From Sphagnum compactum (lineage: Eukaryota > Bryophyta > Sphagnopsida > Sphagnales): a stretch of 64,000 nt of DNA. Of this stretch, positions 13,701 to 23,063 are shown in pieces (within the stretch, counting starts at the first letter, position 1; every line of letters begins with the position of its first letter). Below the pieces are notes generated by a model, which worked only from the letters and a program-made list of their open reading frames with translations, was not told the origin of the DNA and ran no database searches. The position numbers and the translations under genes are program-made. The stretch spans positions 20,638,304 to 20,702,303 of the forward strand of contig OZ234496.1 of NCBI GenBank assembly GCA_965153455.1. Direction: 5' to 3'.

Positions 13701-16700
13701 GGTCATCCACGACTGATCTTGCAAATCAAGTCTGACAAATTGACTAAAATTTAGAACCACCAGCAACCATAATGTTGCTGTCTTCCAAGCTGAGAATAGA
13801 AACTATCTGAGTTCTGATGGCTTAGGACTGTGTTCAGAGTTTACAGGTACAGGACTTGAGAGATTTGGTGCAAACAATAGAGTTTTGCACAGAGTCAATC
13901 ATATAACTGCATTGAAGATTTGCAGATTCCTGTCAGGAACATCTAATACATGTGATAAGCAAGGTCATCCTTGTTCAATCTAGCTAAGACTTTGAAAGAC
14001 AAAATGTTCTGAAGTAGAGGGAGTCAAACTAGGAGTTTGATCAGACACATATGCAGATGTGACTAGAAATAAATCAGGATGAATATTGCCTGTGCAGACT
14101 TACAAGCAGAGATGCAAAGTGAACTGACTCCATCAATGTGTGTGATATGTCATATAGATTTGGTCAGATGTCACACACCTTTGTAAAAGCCTGGTAGCCC
14201 TTCAGGACTTCACCCACAATCACCTCACCTTGTGACCTGATAATGAATTTCCAAGTTAGCAGAGATACCAGAATAATGCCTCAAAGGAAGGGATTTCTGT
14301 AGAAACATAATAGACATGGGAGGAAAAACTTGAAAATTGAAGCTGAAGAACCCATACAGAACATGGGCCACCTCAAGGTCAGAAGACCTAAGTTTAGCCA
14401 CATCTCAGCAGTCGAATGTTTGAGCCCCAAATGTTTTGAACTAGATTAGTTTACAGGTTAGCTTCCCATCTTCAGCCTGGCTCCAAGATGGGGAACTCAC
14501 AGAGTGTTTTTTTCAAAACTGATGGAAGACTGACAGGATTGGACTTTTATTAGACCTCTGAAAACCCATGTGAATGGAGAGAGAAACTCCACCAAAACAT
14601 ATAAGCTAACAAGCAAACAAGCAAACAAATGTTGCATCAGTTCCAGCCAACAAACAAACATGACAAGAAAAACAATGCAGTCATAACCTTGTGATTTGTC
14701 ACTCTGACGCAGTATCAGATCATCACATTCATCATGAACAGCAGTGGCTAGCTGCCATTTCTCCCTGCAAAATGTGGTCATAACCTTGAGATTTGTCACT
14801 CTCACACAAGTATCAGATCATCACATTCATCATGAACAGCAGTAGCTAGCTGTCATTTCTCCCTGCTGACTTCATCAGCTCCTGAAATTGGATGTAATTA
14901 ACCAAATAATACACTAAAAACTTGGAGTAAAAAAATGACACAAGAATTTGTGTCCTGGGTTTCCAACACATTTCTAGAAGCAACAGGAAGACTCAGTCAT
15001 GACATCAACCAGTTACATCTCAGTCAGCAATATACACACAGCTACACTTATGAAGCTTGTCAAAGCAAGCCTTCCAGAGACATGATGCAGATATGTAAGA
15101 CACTGAGGGCTCTTGAGAAGTGGCCACTAAGCACCATGCAAAGTTTGGCTGATTCACCTTTCAAGCATGAAGGAAAGTGCTTCTAATAATGGGTGCCACA
15201 GTGAATTGACCATTGCCTTGCAAACTGCAACCATTCCCCCAGCATTGCCAATCTCCACTGTTGTCCCAAGTTTGGTTGTTGTTTCATGCACATGAGGATC
15301 CAGCTGACCAATGTAAAATGAATATCCTCATCAGTACATTGCCTGCTGTAAACCATACTCTGAACCAACATAACTAAATATGGATGTAGTTAACCATATA
15401 ATACAGTGAAAACAACAGCGTCACATCCGGTACAACTCCATCCTAAGGGACATATCCTTTTGGACAAGGGAAAAAGAAGCCACAGTACAGATATTGTAGG
15501 CATCAAATTCCTGGACCACTAACTTCCAGCAAGTGCAGGTGACAGTAAAAGAGTTACAAATTATGATCAGCCATGCTGCAGGTTACAAACTACAGCGGTT
15601 AACATACAACTGCACAACTCAGAGACCACCATCAATCACCAACAGTAACAATGGAGACTTATAGTTTCTCGACACCATATTGTCAGCAGGGGTGGCAGCA
15701 ATTTGCAGATGCTTCTTTGCTTAATTATGTGAAGTCATTGCCAAAATTACCCACTGTGCACTACAAATATAATTTACCAATCATCATGGAATGGAAGGAG
15801 TCCAGTGTTCTATATCGTTATTGAATCCAGCAAAGCATACCATAAGGGTGAGAAGTTCACCTCTGTAGAATCCAAAGCTTCGTCAGTAAGGGTCGCAACA
15901 GAGAAAACAACCGCAAGTAAGGCCTCTAATGCCAAAAAGATAGCCTGAGCCTCATTTGCAACTACAGACCCCACACCAGTCCCATCTGTCTCCATCGTCC
16001 ATTCTACACCTGCCCATTTTCAAAAGAAAGACAATATTCAAACCCTTGAACCAGCTTACACTACGTCTTAATTGGCAACACAATACCGTGAGACACAACA
16101 TTGCTCATTCAAATCCCCAAAACATCTAGGGTATCATGTCAGTCATTACTATCTTATTGAAAGCCAGTTACCATGTATCCATTGTGGACTGACTTTTAAG
16201 TTGATGCTCTGTTAACAAAGACTAGTATTGTGATAGATTGTTGGTATATGAGCAATTTGAACACAATGGGAAATGAAGACCCCACCTTGTGCCTTGCAGC
16301 TGACCATTCCAGCAACAGCCACTAGTGTCTCTTCACCCCCATCAAGCATCTGCATACAAAGGTAAACATATAATGATCTTCCTTGCCTGCTGTTGAATGT
16401 AAGGTCTTGCAACTACATATTTGCACTATCACCCACCATCAGCAAACCAGAGACACCAACTATGCCCACTTTGATTAACATGAGCATCACACTCTGGGTA
16501 TGGGAAATCAACCCAGAGCCCTAAATGCAGGGTTACATGGACCACTTGAAATAGTTTTAGCATTCTGATTCCTCTCATACAAATTATTCATTGGTTCTTA
16601 GCTTATCCATCTCATCCTTTACTTAGAAGTAACATCATCATACCTGGACTCTCATGACAATTTGTGCCAAAGCTTGAACCATACCGGTTACCATATTGGT

Positions 16701-19700
16701 ATTCTCTGGCTTCCTGTTAACCATCCAACTCACACCATCAGAATCTTCTTGGTTCAGAATGTTCCTCCAACAAATAGTTTTGAGAAGACTACCTTACAGC
16801 AATGATCCTCAGCTGCATAGACCATTTCTGTGGTTGACTCACAACTCGATAATAGATAATGATCAAAAAACCTTTGCATGGCACATAGATGGTGCTCTTT
16901 ATTTTCAATATTCCAACAGATCAACTTTTGTCTTTCATGCCTCACTTTAAAGTAGCAATGATCAGAAGGATTTTCTCAAGTTGAGGCAAAATTCCAGTAA
17001 TATATCACAGTCTGCACTGCAATTGCATGAAATTCTCACAGTTTACGACACACTTACATGTCAAAGGTCTGAAACAAAAGGCAGAACATTCTCGCATCCA
17101 CACAGAATCCCTGAAACATCTCACTATGAAGCTTACAGTTCCACAATTATAAAATCACTCAAGCAATCTATCTCCCTGCCTCCATATGCCAACTTGGAAA
17201 GTCCATAGAGCATTTACACAGACCCAAGAAGGTAGTCAGAGATCAAATAGCAGAAACAGGAGGAAAACAACTCATTTGACTAAGTTGCACAGCGCAGGCA
17301 GATAGGAAGCAAAAGAATTAAGAAATGAAGGCTCATCAGCTTTAATACCCGCAAAACTTCAAGAACCATGATCTGATGCCAGGGATACAAATCAAGAGCT
17401 GTACTTTTGATAAGCATGCTCACAAACACCTGCAAAGTAAAACTGACAAATTCAATCATCTTATGTCACACTCCTGTGACCACAAATAGAAGAAAGTGAG
17501 CATAAAGTTTCTGTTGCTGCGATGAACCAGTCAGATGGAGTACCTCACACTCTGTGGGGACTATTGACACATACAGCCTGGTGACAGTGGCTACTGAACG
17601 CAAAACCAGACGGCGAAACCCAGGTTCTCCAACTTCAGGGTCAAGCTGAACAAAGCAAAACATGATGCTGACAATCATCAAAGACAAACACAGTATACAA
17701 GCTAAGGAGAAACCAATACAACCTCATATCATAAGAGATTAGCATATGTATGACTGCTTCCTTTAGCTCCTCTTGTGAGGATATGTGGCACATACCTCTC
17801 CACTGGTGGGCAAGGATGTCATCAGCAAGGAGCAAACTTGATGTCGAAGAACCTTACACATTGAAAAGAAGAATAATATCAGCAACACAGAACCTTTTCT
17901 GCTTTCATCCTTCACAAACCCACCATGTCTATTCTGAGGTGAAAGTTCAAACTGTGATATAAAATTGGCACCCATCAAACTGCAACCCAGTACACAGTAT
18001 TACAGACAGCAAGAATGGAGTCACAATGTTTCAATTCAGAGCTTAATGTGTCACCTTCAATGACGATCATACATTAGCAATCCACCAAGAGAGAGCTATC
18101 AGAAATCTGAAGGCAGAAAAAGAGCCCAACAGCCATACCTGCTCAAAAGGGCTGAGCTTCTTAAAGACCACAGCATAGTTGGAAAGCACAAACCTGCCCC
18201 AAATCAGATACATGTCAGATCTACTGAAGTGAACCAATCTCCAATAGTACATGTTTCTCTTGGTATCACCAATCCAAGGGCAAAACAAGCTGCTTAAACC
18301 CAGAAACTTAGAGTACTTTATAACCTAGTCAAACCTGCTAATTTAGGACACTGAACTACTTCCAGCAAGAAAATGTCTGATATACCTGCTACAATGCCTC
18401 TGTGTACTCAATTAAGACCCATGAAGCAACTGCCAACAACAGAACTTAGACTTTGAATCAGGAAAGAAAGAATCCGAAGAAATCACCAGTAGCAAGAGCT
18501 GAAAGCTTACTCAAGCATGTCCAATGCCAAGGTCCTCTGAAGTGAAGAAACTTGAAGCCAATTTGCCTGCAGATTCACAGAACTCTCAAATCCCATCAGG
18601 TTACATGCACATCAAGGAAGCCCCTCTTACCCAAACACACAAAAGGGAAAAGGCAAACAAGCACCAAAAGGGCCCAAAAAAGCTCCCCACTTACAAGACT
18701 CTATACAAAACCATATGAAAGACCCTGAACACATATGAAAGACTAGAAATTTCTCTTTACTAAGCAAATCTGTAGTCCTCTTTAATAGAATCTTCAGTGG
18801 ATCCTTTATTCTTCAAAAAGACAATAAGACTGAACCTCTGAGAAACAAAGAGAACTTTAGAACTACAAAGCCTCAAGAACATGTAAAACTGATGATTGAC
18901 AGTGCCCAACACAAAGAAAAAAGCTTCCACAAAGCTGCAAGTTGGAAACCTAAGAAAGAAGTGCATCATGGAGACCAACAGACTTTAGAAATACAAAACA
19001 AATGCCAAGAGACACACAATCTCATACCCAAGAATGATTTAACTTCTACAAGGGTTGGATAAAACGCACATGAGCTCATTGACATACCCGTCCACCACCA
19101 GCAAGTGAAGTAAGGTCCTCAAAAAGCTGAACACCAAGCCTCCCTGCTTCAGAAAGAGGTTCATTTCTTGCTTGTGCTGCTAGACCAGTTTCTGCTCCAA
19201 AAATTTCTGCTAGGCTGCAAAATCAACACCCAAACCAGGAACTCATGTACATACCATATCAGCCTCTCAGCTTCACATATAAGACCTCATGTGACTATAT
19301 TCAAAATATGGTACCATGAAGCCACGATAGATGCTCTTGGAGGAAAGCTGCCCGGAAGGCAGTTCTCAAAATGCAAACTCACTTTGATGCACTTATGCTG
19401 TGGCTAACTTCCCCTGCAACCGATCTGAATGAGGATGCCCAGCTACTAGTGCCCCCATAAAGCTTCTTGGTAGGCAAATCTTCTGCACTCAGAACTCTGT
19501 TGAATATCAATGCTATTCCTTGCCGTAAAGTCGCCACTGCAGTACTGCACAGAAGAATATAAAACCCCTAGTCAAGAGGAAGAAAAGCAGATGCATTTTA
19601 TGGAAGATGGGTAGCTCAAACCCTTATGAAACAAACCTACGAAACGAAACCTGCATTCACCAGTGATAGAAACACTGCACATAACAACAACAGGGACAAC

Positions 19701-22040
19701 TAGAAACAATCAAACTTGGGTCTGCAAAAAGGACAAGTACAAGATAAAAGCAAGCTGTTCAAACACCACATGACTGCATATAGAGAACCAACACACATCT
19801 ACACTCCATGTACCCTAGAAAGCTCACAGAGCCCTACAGAAACCCAAATCACACTACAATCTGCAGAGGAAGTTAAGAAAGGGTAGATAATTTCACATGC
19901 CTCCGAACACTGTCAGGATTGCGGCTATTTCCTAAAAGCCGAAGGCAAAGTCCAAGAATTATCGACATTTGATCCTGCACAAGTGGAATGAATAATTTGA
20001 AAACAATGCATACAATGAGAGAGCTTTGCAGTCATAAGGGGCCAGAAACACATAGCAGTAAATGCACATAGTCCACTGACGTTTATTCATTATTGAGAGT
20101 GGAAGAAAGTGAACTCCATGTTTGTAAAACTGAGGGTTGCAGTCAATTTGCTGCAAAACCATCTGCAGCCTTAAAACAGTCAGCACCTGGCCTTCACTTA
20201 ACTATCAATGAGAGAGTTATATCCTGAAAGTCACAGAAACACTGACCCAGAACCAAACCCAAATTTGACACTGAAAACTATGCATGCATGAGACAGGATG
20301 TGGAGTTCACAAGCTTCTGCTATCTCACCTCATCTGTTGGATGCAGTTGGGACTGAAGAATTGTCAGGGCTGTTTGTAAAGTCTTCAATTGAACAATTTC
20401 ATCAGACATGTCGGAGTGCTGCAGTAGCCACACAAAAAAACTGAATGAGAGTCACCATGGATAATTGGTAATGAGGCTGCAAGCGAAATGCACCTGTTTG
20501 ATGCACATTGTTTGTCAAACTACCAGCATAAATCACCTGGTCCTGGTCATTAGGAGGACTGTTACTCTAATTTGCATGCCAATGATGCACCACATAGTAC
20601 TCGCAATGAAATCATTTAGAGGAACAGTGAGAGTTCACTTCTTGTAAAGCTTGATGAAGTTGCAGAAAAATCTCCACAACAACAATTAAAGGTAACACGA
20701 CAATGAGTGCAGTCATAACCTCATGAGAGTCGCTCACAAAGTGACAGACCATCACCTTCATCACAAACAGCAGTGACGAGCTGCCATGACTACCCACTGA
20801 GTTCATCAGCTCCCAACAGTGGGTGTAGATAAGCATATAATAATCTTCCCAAAAACTTGGGCAAACCATTATACACAATCTGCGTTCTGAGTTTCTGTTG
20901 CCTTTCCAGAAGCAATGGGAAGACTCAGACGTGATGTTGGCTAGCACTCAAGAGACATTGCTAATCAAAAAAGATTAGCAATGTAAACAAGAGGAATGCT
21001 TCGGTACTTACTTCCTTCAGTGTAGCCAGAATAGATGGAAGAGCTGAAGGTAAGACAGCATCATGTGCTATCAGCTTTTCCATGCCCACAAGGCCCAATA
21101 TACTCAGCTTTGTGTTCTTCAATTCACATGCCAGTAGATATGTCTTCAAGATATCATCACATCCAGCAACATCACTCGTACTAGATAGCAACCGCACCTG
21201 CAAAATATTACTCAATGCAAAAAATCACTTGTACGTAAGTAAATTGAAGCAAATGTGGCGATCACAGTGGTTGTAGACATTGTGACTGAATTTAGGGTAA
21301 AGAGGAGCTCCAATCTGATTTCAGTGTTTTTTCCAGAAACCAAGATCGAGCTCTTAGGTACACATTGGTTTTGCAGAGATGGAAGGCAATAATAGACAGA
21401 TCCAAAGTTTCTGAAGCTCTTAATGAAGATCATTTGTAGACCTTTGAAAGTGCCAAAGGCCATGGGTTTTGCAACCTGAAGAATGAACAAAGGCCAATCC
21501 AAGGGACATCTCTATGAGATTGCAGAGACATCTCCACAAACAACACTTTGAAGCATCAATTATTGTATTTCTCTTGACAAACTAAGAGGCTAAACTCTCC
21601 TCTTGGAAGTAGATATCTTCTAAGAGTCAGAGCAACTTGAGTGGCTCAACTGTTGCGTCCAGCAAATTGAAGCAGCAAAATTCACGGAAACAAACTACGA
21701 GAATACCTGGCTCATGCACAGTGGCGCTCGTTGCAGCTGAGGTGAGACTCACTCTAGCATAAGTATGTGAGGAGGGGTTTGAACTTCGAACTTACAACAA
21801 CAAAAATGCAATAATGAGGCTAAAGATGCATACAGACAAGAAGCTGCTTTGCAATCGATTCTTCTTGAACCAACAATTGGAAGGAGACAATAAAAGAGAG
21901 AGACAGAGCAGATCGTGAAGTGTTTATTATCTGACCTTGAACATCGCACGTTCTGCAGCATCCTTGACAATCGGATACTTGCGCTTGGCTTCCGTGGAGA
22001 TCATCCGCAGATGAGCCTCCAGACCTGCCACAAATGCCAT
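785..22040 (-). CDS. MON2: MON2-like ARM/HEAT-repeat trafficking protein, ~41 exons (introns included in span)
   Basis: Homologue of MON2, a large scaffold related to the non-catalytic parts of Sec7/BIG Arf-GEFs. It is known to act at the trans-Golgi and endosomes in vesicle traffic, with Dopey partners in other eukaryotes. The start ATG at 22040 opens a conserved N-terminus (MAFVAGLEAHLRMIS). Exons then follow in exactly the family's order to a TAG at 785-787. Summed exons give about 4.95 kb, or roughly 1,650 residues, the usual MON2 length. No Sec7 catalytic domain is present, as expected. Almost all junctions are GT-AG and in phase; exon coordinates are in the block entries. Oddities are a GC-AG intron, an in-frame TAG at 15810-15812 and a missing base near 7849. 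Whether the copy is functional is therefore not certain, though codon-level conservation elsewhere is strong. Confidence 0.93.
4981..8359 (-). CDS. MON2: MON2-like, exons 29-35
   Basis: Exons: about 8359-8241 (start uncertain), 7849-7722, 7538-7453, 6766-6651, 6364-6225, 5748-5625 and 5087-4981. Landmarks are VYGVIQSLGTDERPE, IRTLFQSLSSHGHKLTLPMW, GTEGGKPVHMLVHH, RNTAQKQWDETLVLVLGG, SGWDSFLTFVQESVLNGSEE, VRGQTGMASKVQKELWKSLG and YVRILALVDLFIWAPIATVG. All junctions are in phase except 8241 to 7849. There the family's ERPEVRxSA reading needs one more base than the DNA has: GTGCGC is followed by only two bases before TCAGCT. Either a base was lost (mutation or assembly error) or the splice differs from my model. 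Confidence 0.87.
5316..5557. repeat. Two-copy 121-bp tandem duplication in a MON2-like intron
   Basis: Copies at 5316-5436 and 5437-5557 both begin GACTTG(C/G)AAGCTACTG and end TACTGTACCCTGTA, with only a few mismatches. The high identity indicates a recent local duplication. It lies wholly within the intron between the exons at 5625 and 5087. Confidence 0.95.
8588..13673 (-). CDS. MON2: MON2-like, exons 17-28 (central repeats)
   Basis: Exons: 13673-13596, 13317-13261 (or from 13345), 12913-12845, 12359-12300, 11902-11834, 11520-11313, 11090-11047, 10717-10394, 10225-10168, 9413-9370, 9039-8981 and 8727-8588. Landmarks are ACGILTAIEPRDTFLASLG, ALRTLFNISYQLNSVLGP, VMETLEVLDVITHSPYASS, HTVALDALDRAICGVLG, IRSGALKILLHVLE, RHGEKLHHSWPIIFELL, ANASERDVVPLGFQ, NLKVIMNDGLLSIPANTLG and DVNISLTAIGSLW. 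The exon at 10225 must use the donor TTTT/GTGGAT rather than the stronger-looking CTCAG/GTTTTG four bases earlier, because only that joins in frame to 9413. The acceptor of the 13.3 kb exon is ambiguous. Confidence 0.88.
8835..8918 (-). repeat. Partial copy of an intronic dispersed repeat
   Basis: The segment with TTTCTCCTACATTTTCAGAAG and AACAGGAAGACTCTGTCATGA matches the 3' end of the longer copies at 14.67, 9.63 and 20.68 kb. It is a short fragment in the intron between the exons at 8981 and 8727. Confidence 0.6.
9626..9870. repeat. Copy of an intronic dispersed repeat (~250 bp)
   Basis: Shares with 20683-20945 the order: GTGCAGTCATAACCT, GAGAGTC..TCACAAA, GTGACAAGCTGCCATGACTA, a GTGGGTGTAGATA-like block, CTGAGTTTCTGT and TTTCCAGAAGCAATGGGAAGA. 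It lies in the intron between MON2 exons 10168 and 9413. No coding capacity or clear terminal repeats were seen; it may be a SINE- or MITE-like family. Confidence 0.75.
14179..17852 (-). CDS. MON2: MON2-like, exons 9-16
   Basis: Exons: 17852-17796, 17645-17544, 17429-17349, 17110-17058, 16713-16644, 16349-16286, 16009-about 15861 (end uncertain) and 14236-14179. Landmarks are VLRHQVCSLLMTSLPTSGE, FRRLVLRSVATVTRLYVS, GFCVDARMFCLLFQTFD, EETLVAVAGMVSCKAQG and EVLKGYQAFTK. The first seven exons join in phase. The seventh exon seems to run on past the GAG/GTGAAC site, because the next residues (SPLWYALLDSITI) resemble the conserved family segment, but this frame meets TAG at 15812-15810. A GTATGC donor at 15836-15831 (after TTATG) would skip the TAG and stay in phase with the exon at 14236, at the cost of about 14 conserved residues. 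Confidence 0.85.
14672..15015. repeat. Copy of an intronic dispersed repeat with an internal duplication
   Basis: It carries the same blocks as the 9.6 and 20.7 kb copies (GCAGTCATAACCTTGTGA, GCTAGCTGCCATT, TTTCTAGAAGCAACAGGAAGA). The first ~85 bases are repeated in tandem: ATAACCTTGTGATTTGTCACTC then ATAACCTTGAGATTTGTCACTC, each followed by TATCAGATCATCACATTC. It lies in the large intron between the MON2 exons at about 15861 and 14236. Confidence 0.75.
18139..22040 (-). CDS. MON2: MON2-like, exons 1-8 (N-terminal DCB-like region)
   Basis: Exons read on the minus strand: 22040-21936, 21197-21012, 20418-20329, 19974-19901, 19544-19383, 19214-19088, 18566-18511 and 18193-18139. Each boundary has an AG acceptor and a GT donor, except the donor after 19901, which is GC. 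Phases join without a break. Landmarks are MAFVAGLEAHLRM at the start, KNTKLSILGLVGMEKLIAHD in exon 2, HSDMSDEIVQLKTLQT in exon 3, TAVATLRQGIALIFNRVLS in exon 5 and FVLSNYAVVFKKLSPFEQ in exon 8. These match the amino-terminal helical repeats conserved between plant and animal MON2, the part related to the DCB/HUS regions of large Arf-GEFs. Confidence 0.92.
19899..19900 (-). other. Non-canonical GC splice donor in MON2-like gene
   Basis: Exon 4 ends ...GTTCGGAG and the intron starts GCATGT. The 2-base overhang AG joins T of the next exon (19544) to give NPDSVRSTAVATLRQ, as the family requires. The nearby GT after CGGAGGCAT would put the next exon out of frame. GC-AG introns are a known minor class, normally after AG, as here. 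Confidence 0.75.
20683..20945. repeat. Copy of an intronic dispersed repeat (~260 bp)
   Basis: Best full-length relative of 9626-9870. Shared blocks are GTGCAGTCATAACCT, GAGCTGCCATGACTA, a GTGGGTGTAGATAA-like block, TTCTGAGTTTCTGTTG and CCAGAAGCAATGGGAAGACTC. It lies in the second intron of the MON2-like gene. Confidence 0.75.
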
Positions 22041-22102
22041 TTCCGTCGTCCACCTCTCACACCTCACCGATCAATACACTCCGTCTTCATCAGATCTGGG
22101 AT

Positions 22103-22104
<2 letters not shown>

Positions 22105-22174
<70 letters not shown>
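22105..22174. repeat. (CT)n microsatellite in the MON2 leader/promoter
   Basis: About 35 uninterrupted CT units, 65 bases upstream of the MON2-like start. On the gene's strand it is a GA tract in the 5' leader or core promoter. GA/CT tracts near plant starts are known binding sites for BPC/GAGA-type factors; a role here is inference. It makes long spurious Ser-Leu and Arg-Glu reading frames. Confidence 0.97.
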
Positions 22175-22178
<4 letters not shown>

Positions 22179-22909
22179 TATTGCAACACGCGAGACATGA
22201 GGTCAGATCCGCAGGGTTTACTTCATCGCAGAACTCCGCGCATCGTAATCTCCGCTCGCTATCTCCTTCTTTCACAAATGAAACCTCAGAAAAAAGAAAT
22301 TCCGATTCAATCCGAGTTTCTGAAAACGATTTCGATGCACATTTTCGCGATCGTCATCAAGGCGCGATAGCGGGTGGGAAGAAAGAAAGATTGATCGCAG
22401 CTTCGAGAGAGAACGTCTGGCGATGGATCACAGACGACGACGACGAACGACACTACCCCGAGTGCCTGCGTTTCACTCTGTATGTGTCTGAAGAAGAAAC
22501 AAGAAACCCTAATCTCTGTGTGTGTTTGTGCAGCGAGGTCAGATTACTAACAGCGAAGAACCTCTTCGTGAATTTTAGATGAATAAAGAAAAGGGCTTCA
22601 TCTTGGAAGAAATGGGATTCATCCATTAAGGTTTGGCAAGTTGTTTTTTTATGTCCCAAGCCTAAAATCTAAAGGGGTTATTGGAAATGGTTTGTCAAAA
22701 TTTGGGCTTGTATTTTAGCCAAAATTGAATGTTGGCACGTCTAAGGGTTAATTGAGTATGATGAAAAAATGTTTTATCTTACATATATACCCTAGTACCT
22801 TGGCCAATATTAAGATTTGTGCTTAGTTGTCTTTACTTGAACAACATGAAGTTGCTTGACATTTATATTTATGGATTGTGAAAAATGAAATTTGAATTAT
22901 AAGTGTACT
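22175..22909. other. MON2 upstream region
   Basis: The first 300 bases are moderately GC-rich with CGA/CGACGA runs, consistent with the MON2-like promoter and leader. From about 22600 the DNA becomes AT-rich and featureless. The open frames at 22175-22580 come from the CT tract and lack any family signature. Confidence 0.5.
22503..22512 (+). promoter_or_regulatory. Telo-box-like motif upstream of MON2
   Basis: AAACCCTAAT is a telo-box (AAACCCTAA core), a motif common in promoters of plant housekeeping genes. It lies about 460 bases upstream of the MON2-like start codon. A role is inference from position. Confidence 0.4.
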
Positions 22910-23063
22910 CACTACAATAAAAGGTGTCCTTGTACGTCAAGTGATTTCACTGAATTTTGAGTGAATTCATTGATTGTAGTGAACGGGGACCAATGAAGAA
23001 GCAGTTAATTCACTTGTCTAATGAACTGGGACTAATGAACTGCACCCACATTTTGTAGTAGTG
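22910..23063 (+). mobile_element. Short TIR element (CACTA-like MITE), copy 1
   Basis: 154 bp starting CACTACAATAAAAGGTGT and ending ACATTTTGTAGTAGTG, so the ends are imperfect inverted repeats. An inverted second copy lies at 51135-51286. Two copies with the same two ends define a family. CACTAC termini resemble CACTA-superfamily elements; the 154 bp cannot encode a transposase, so it is non-autonomous. I could not find a convincing target duplication. Confidence 0.8.

Noticed and set aside
15183-15371. 62-codon minus frame in the large MON2 intron
   Set aside because: It has no match to the conserved segment missing near here and no suitable splice sites.
22034-22582. Long plus-strand reading frames with Ser-Leu runs and a minus frame with Arg-Glu runs
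   Set aside because: They are produced by the (CT)n microsatellite; the flanking residues show no family signature.
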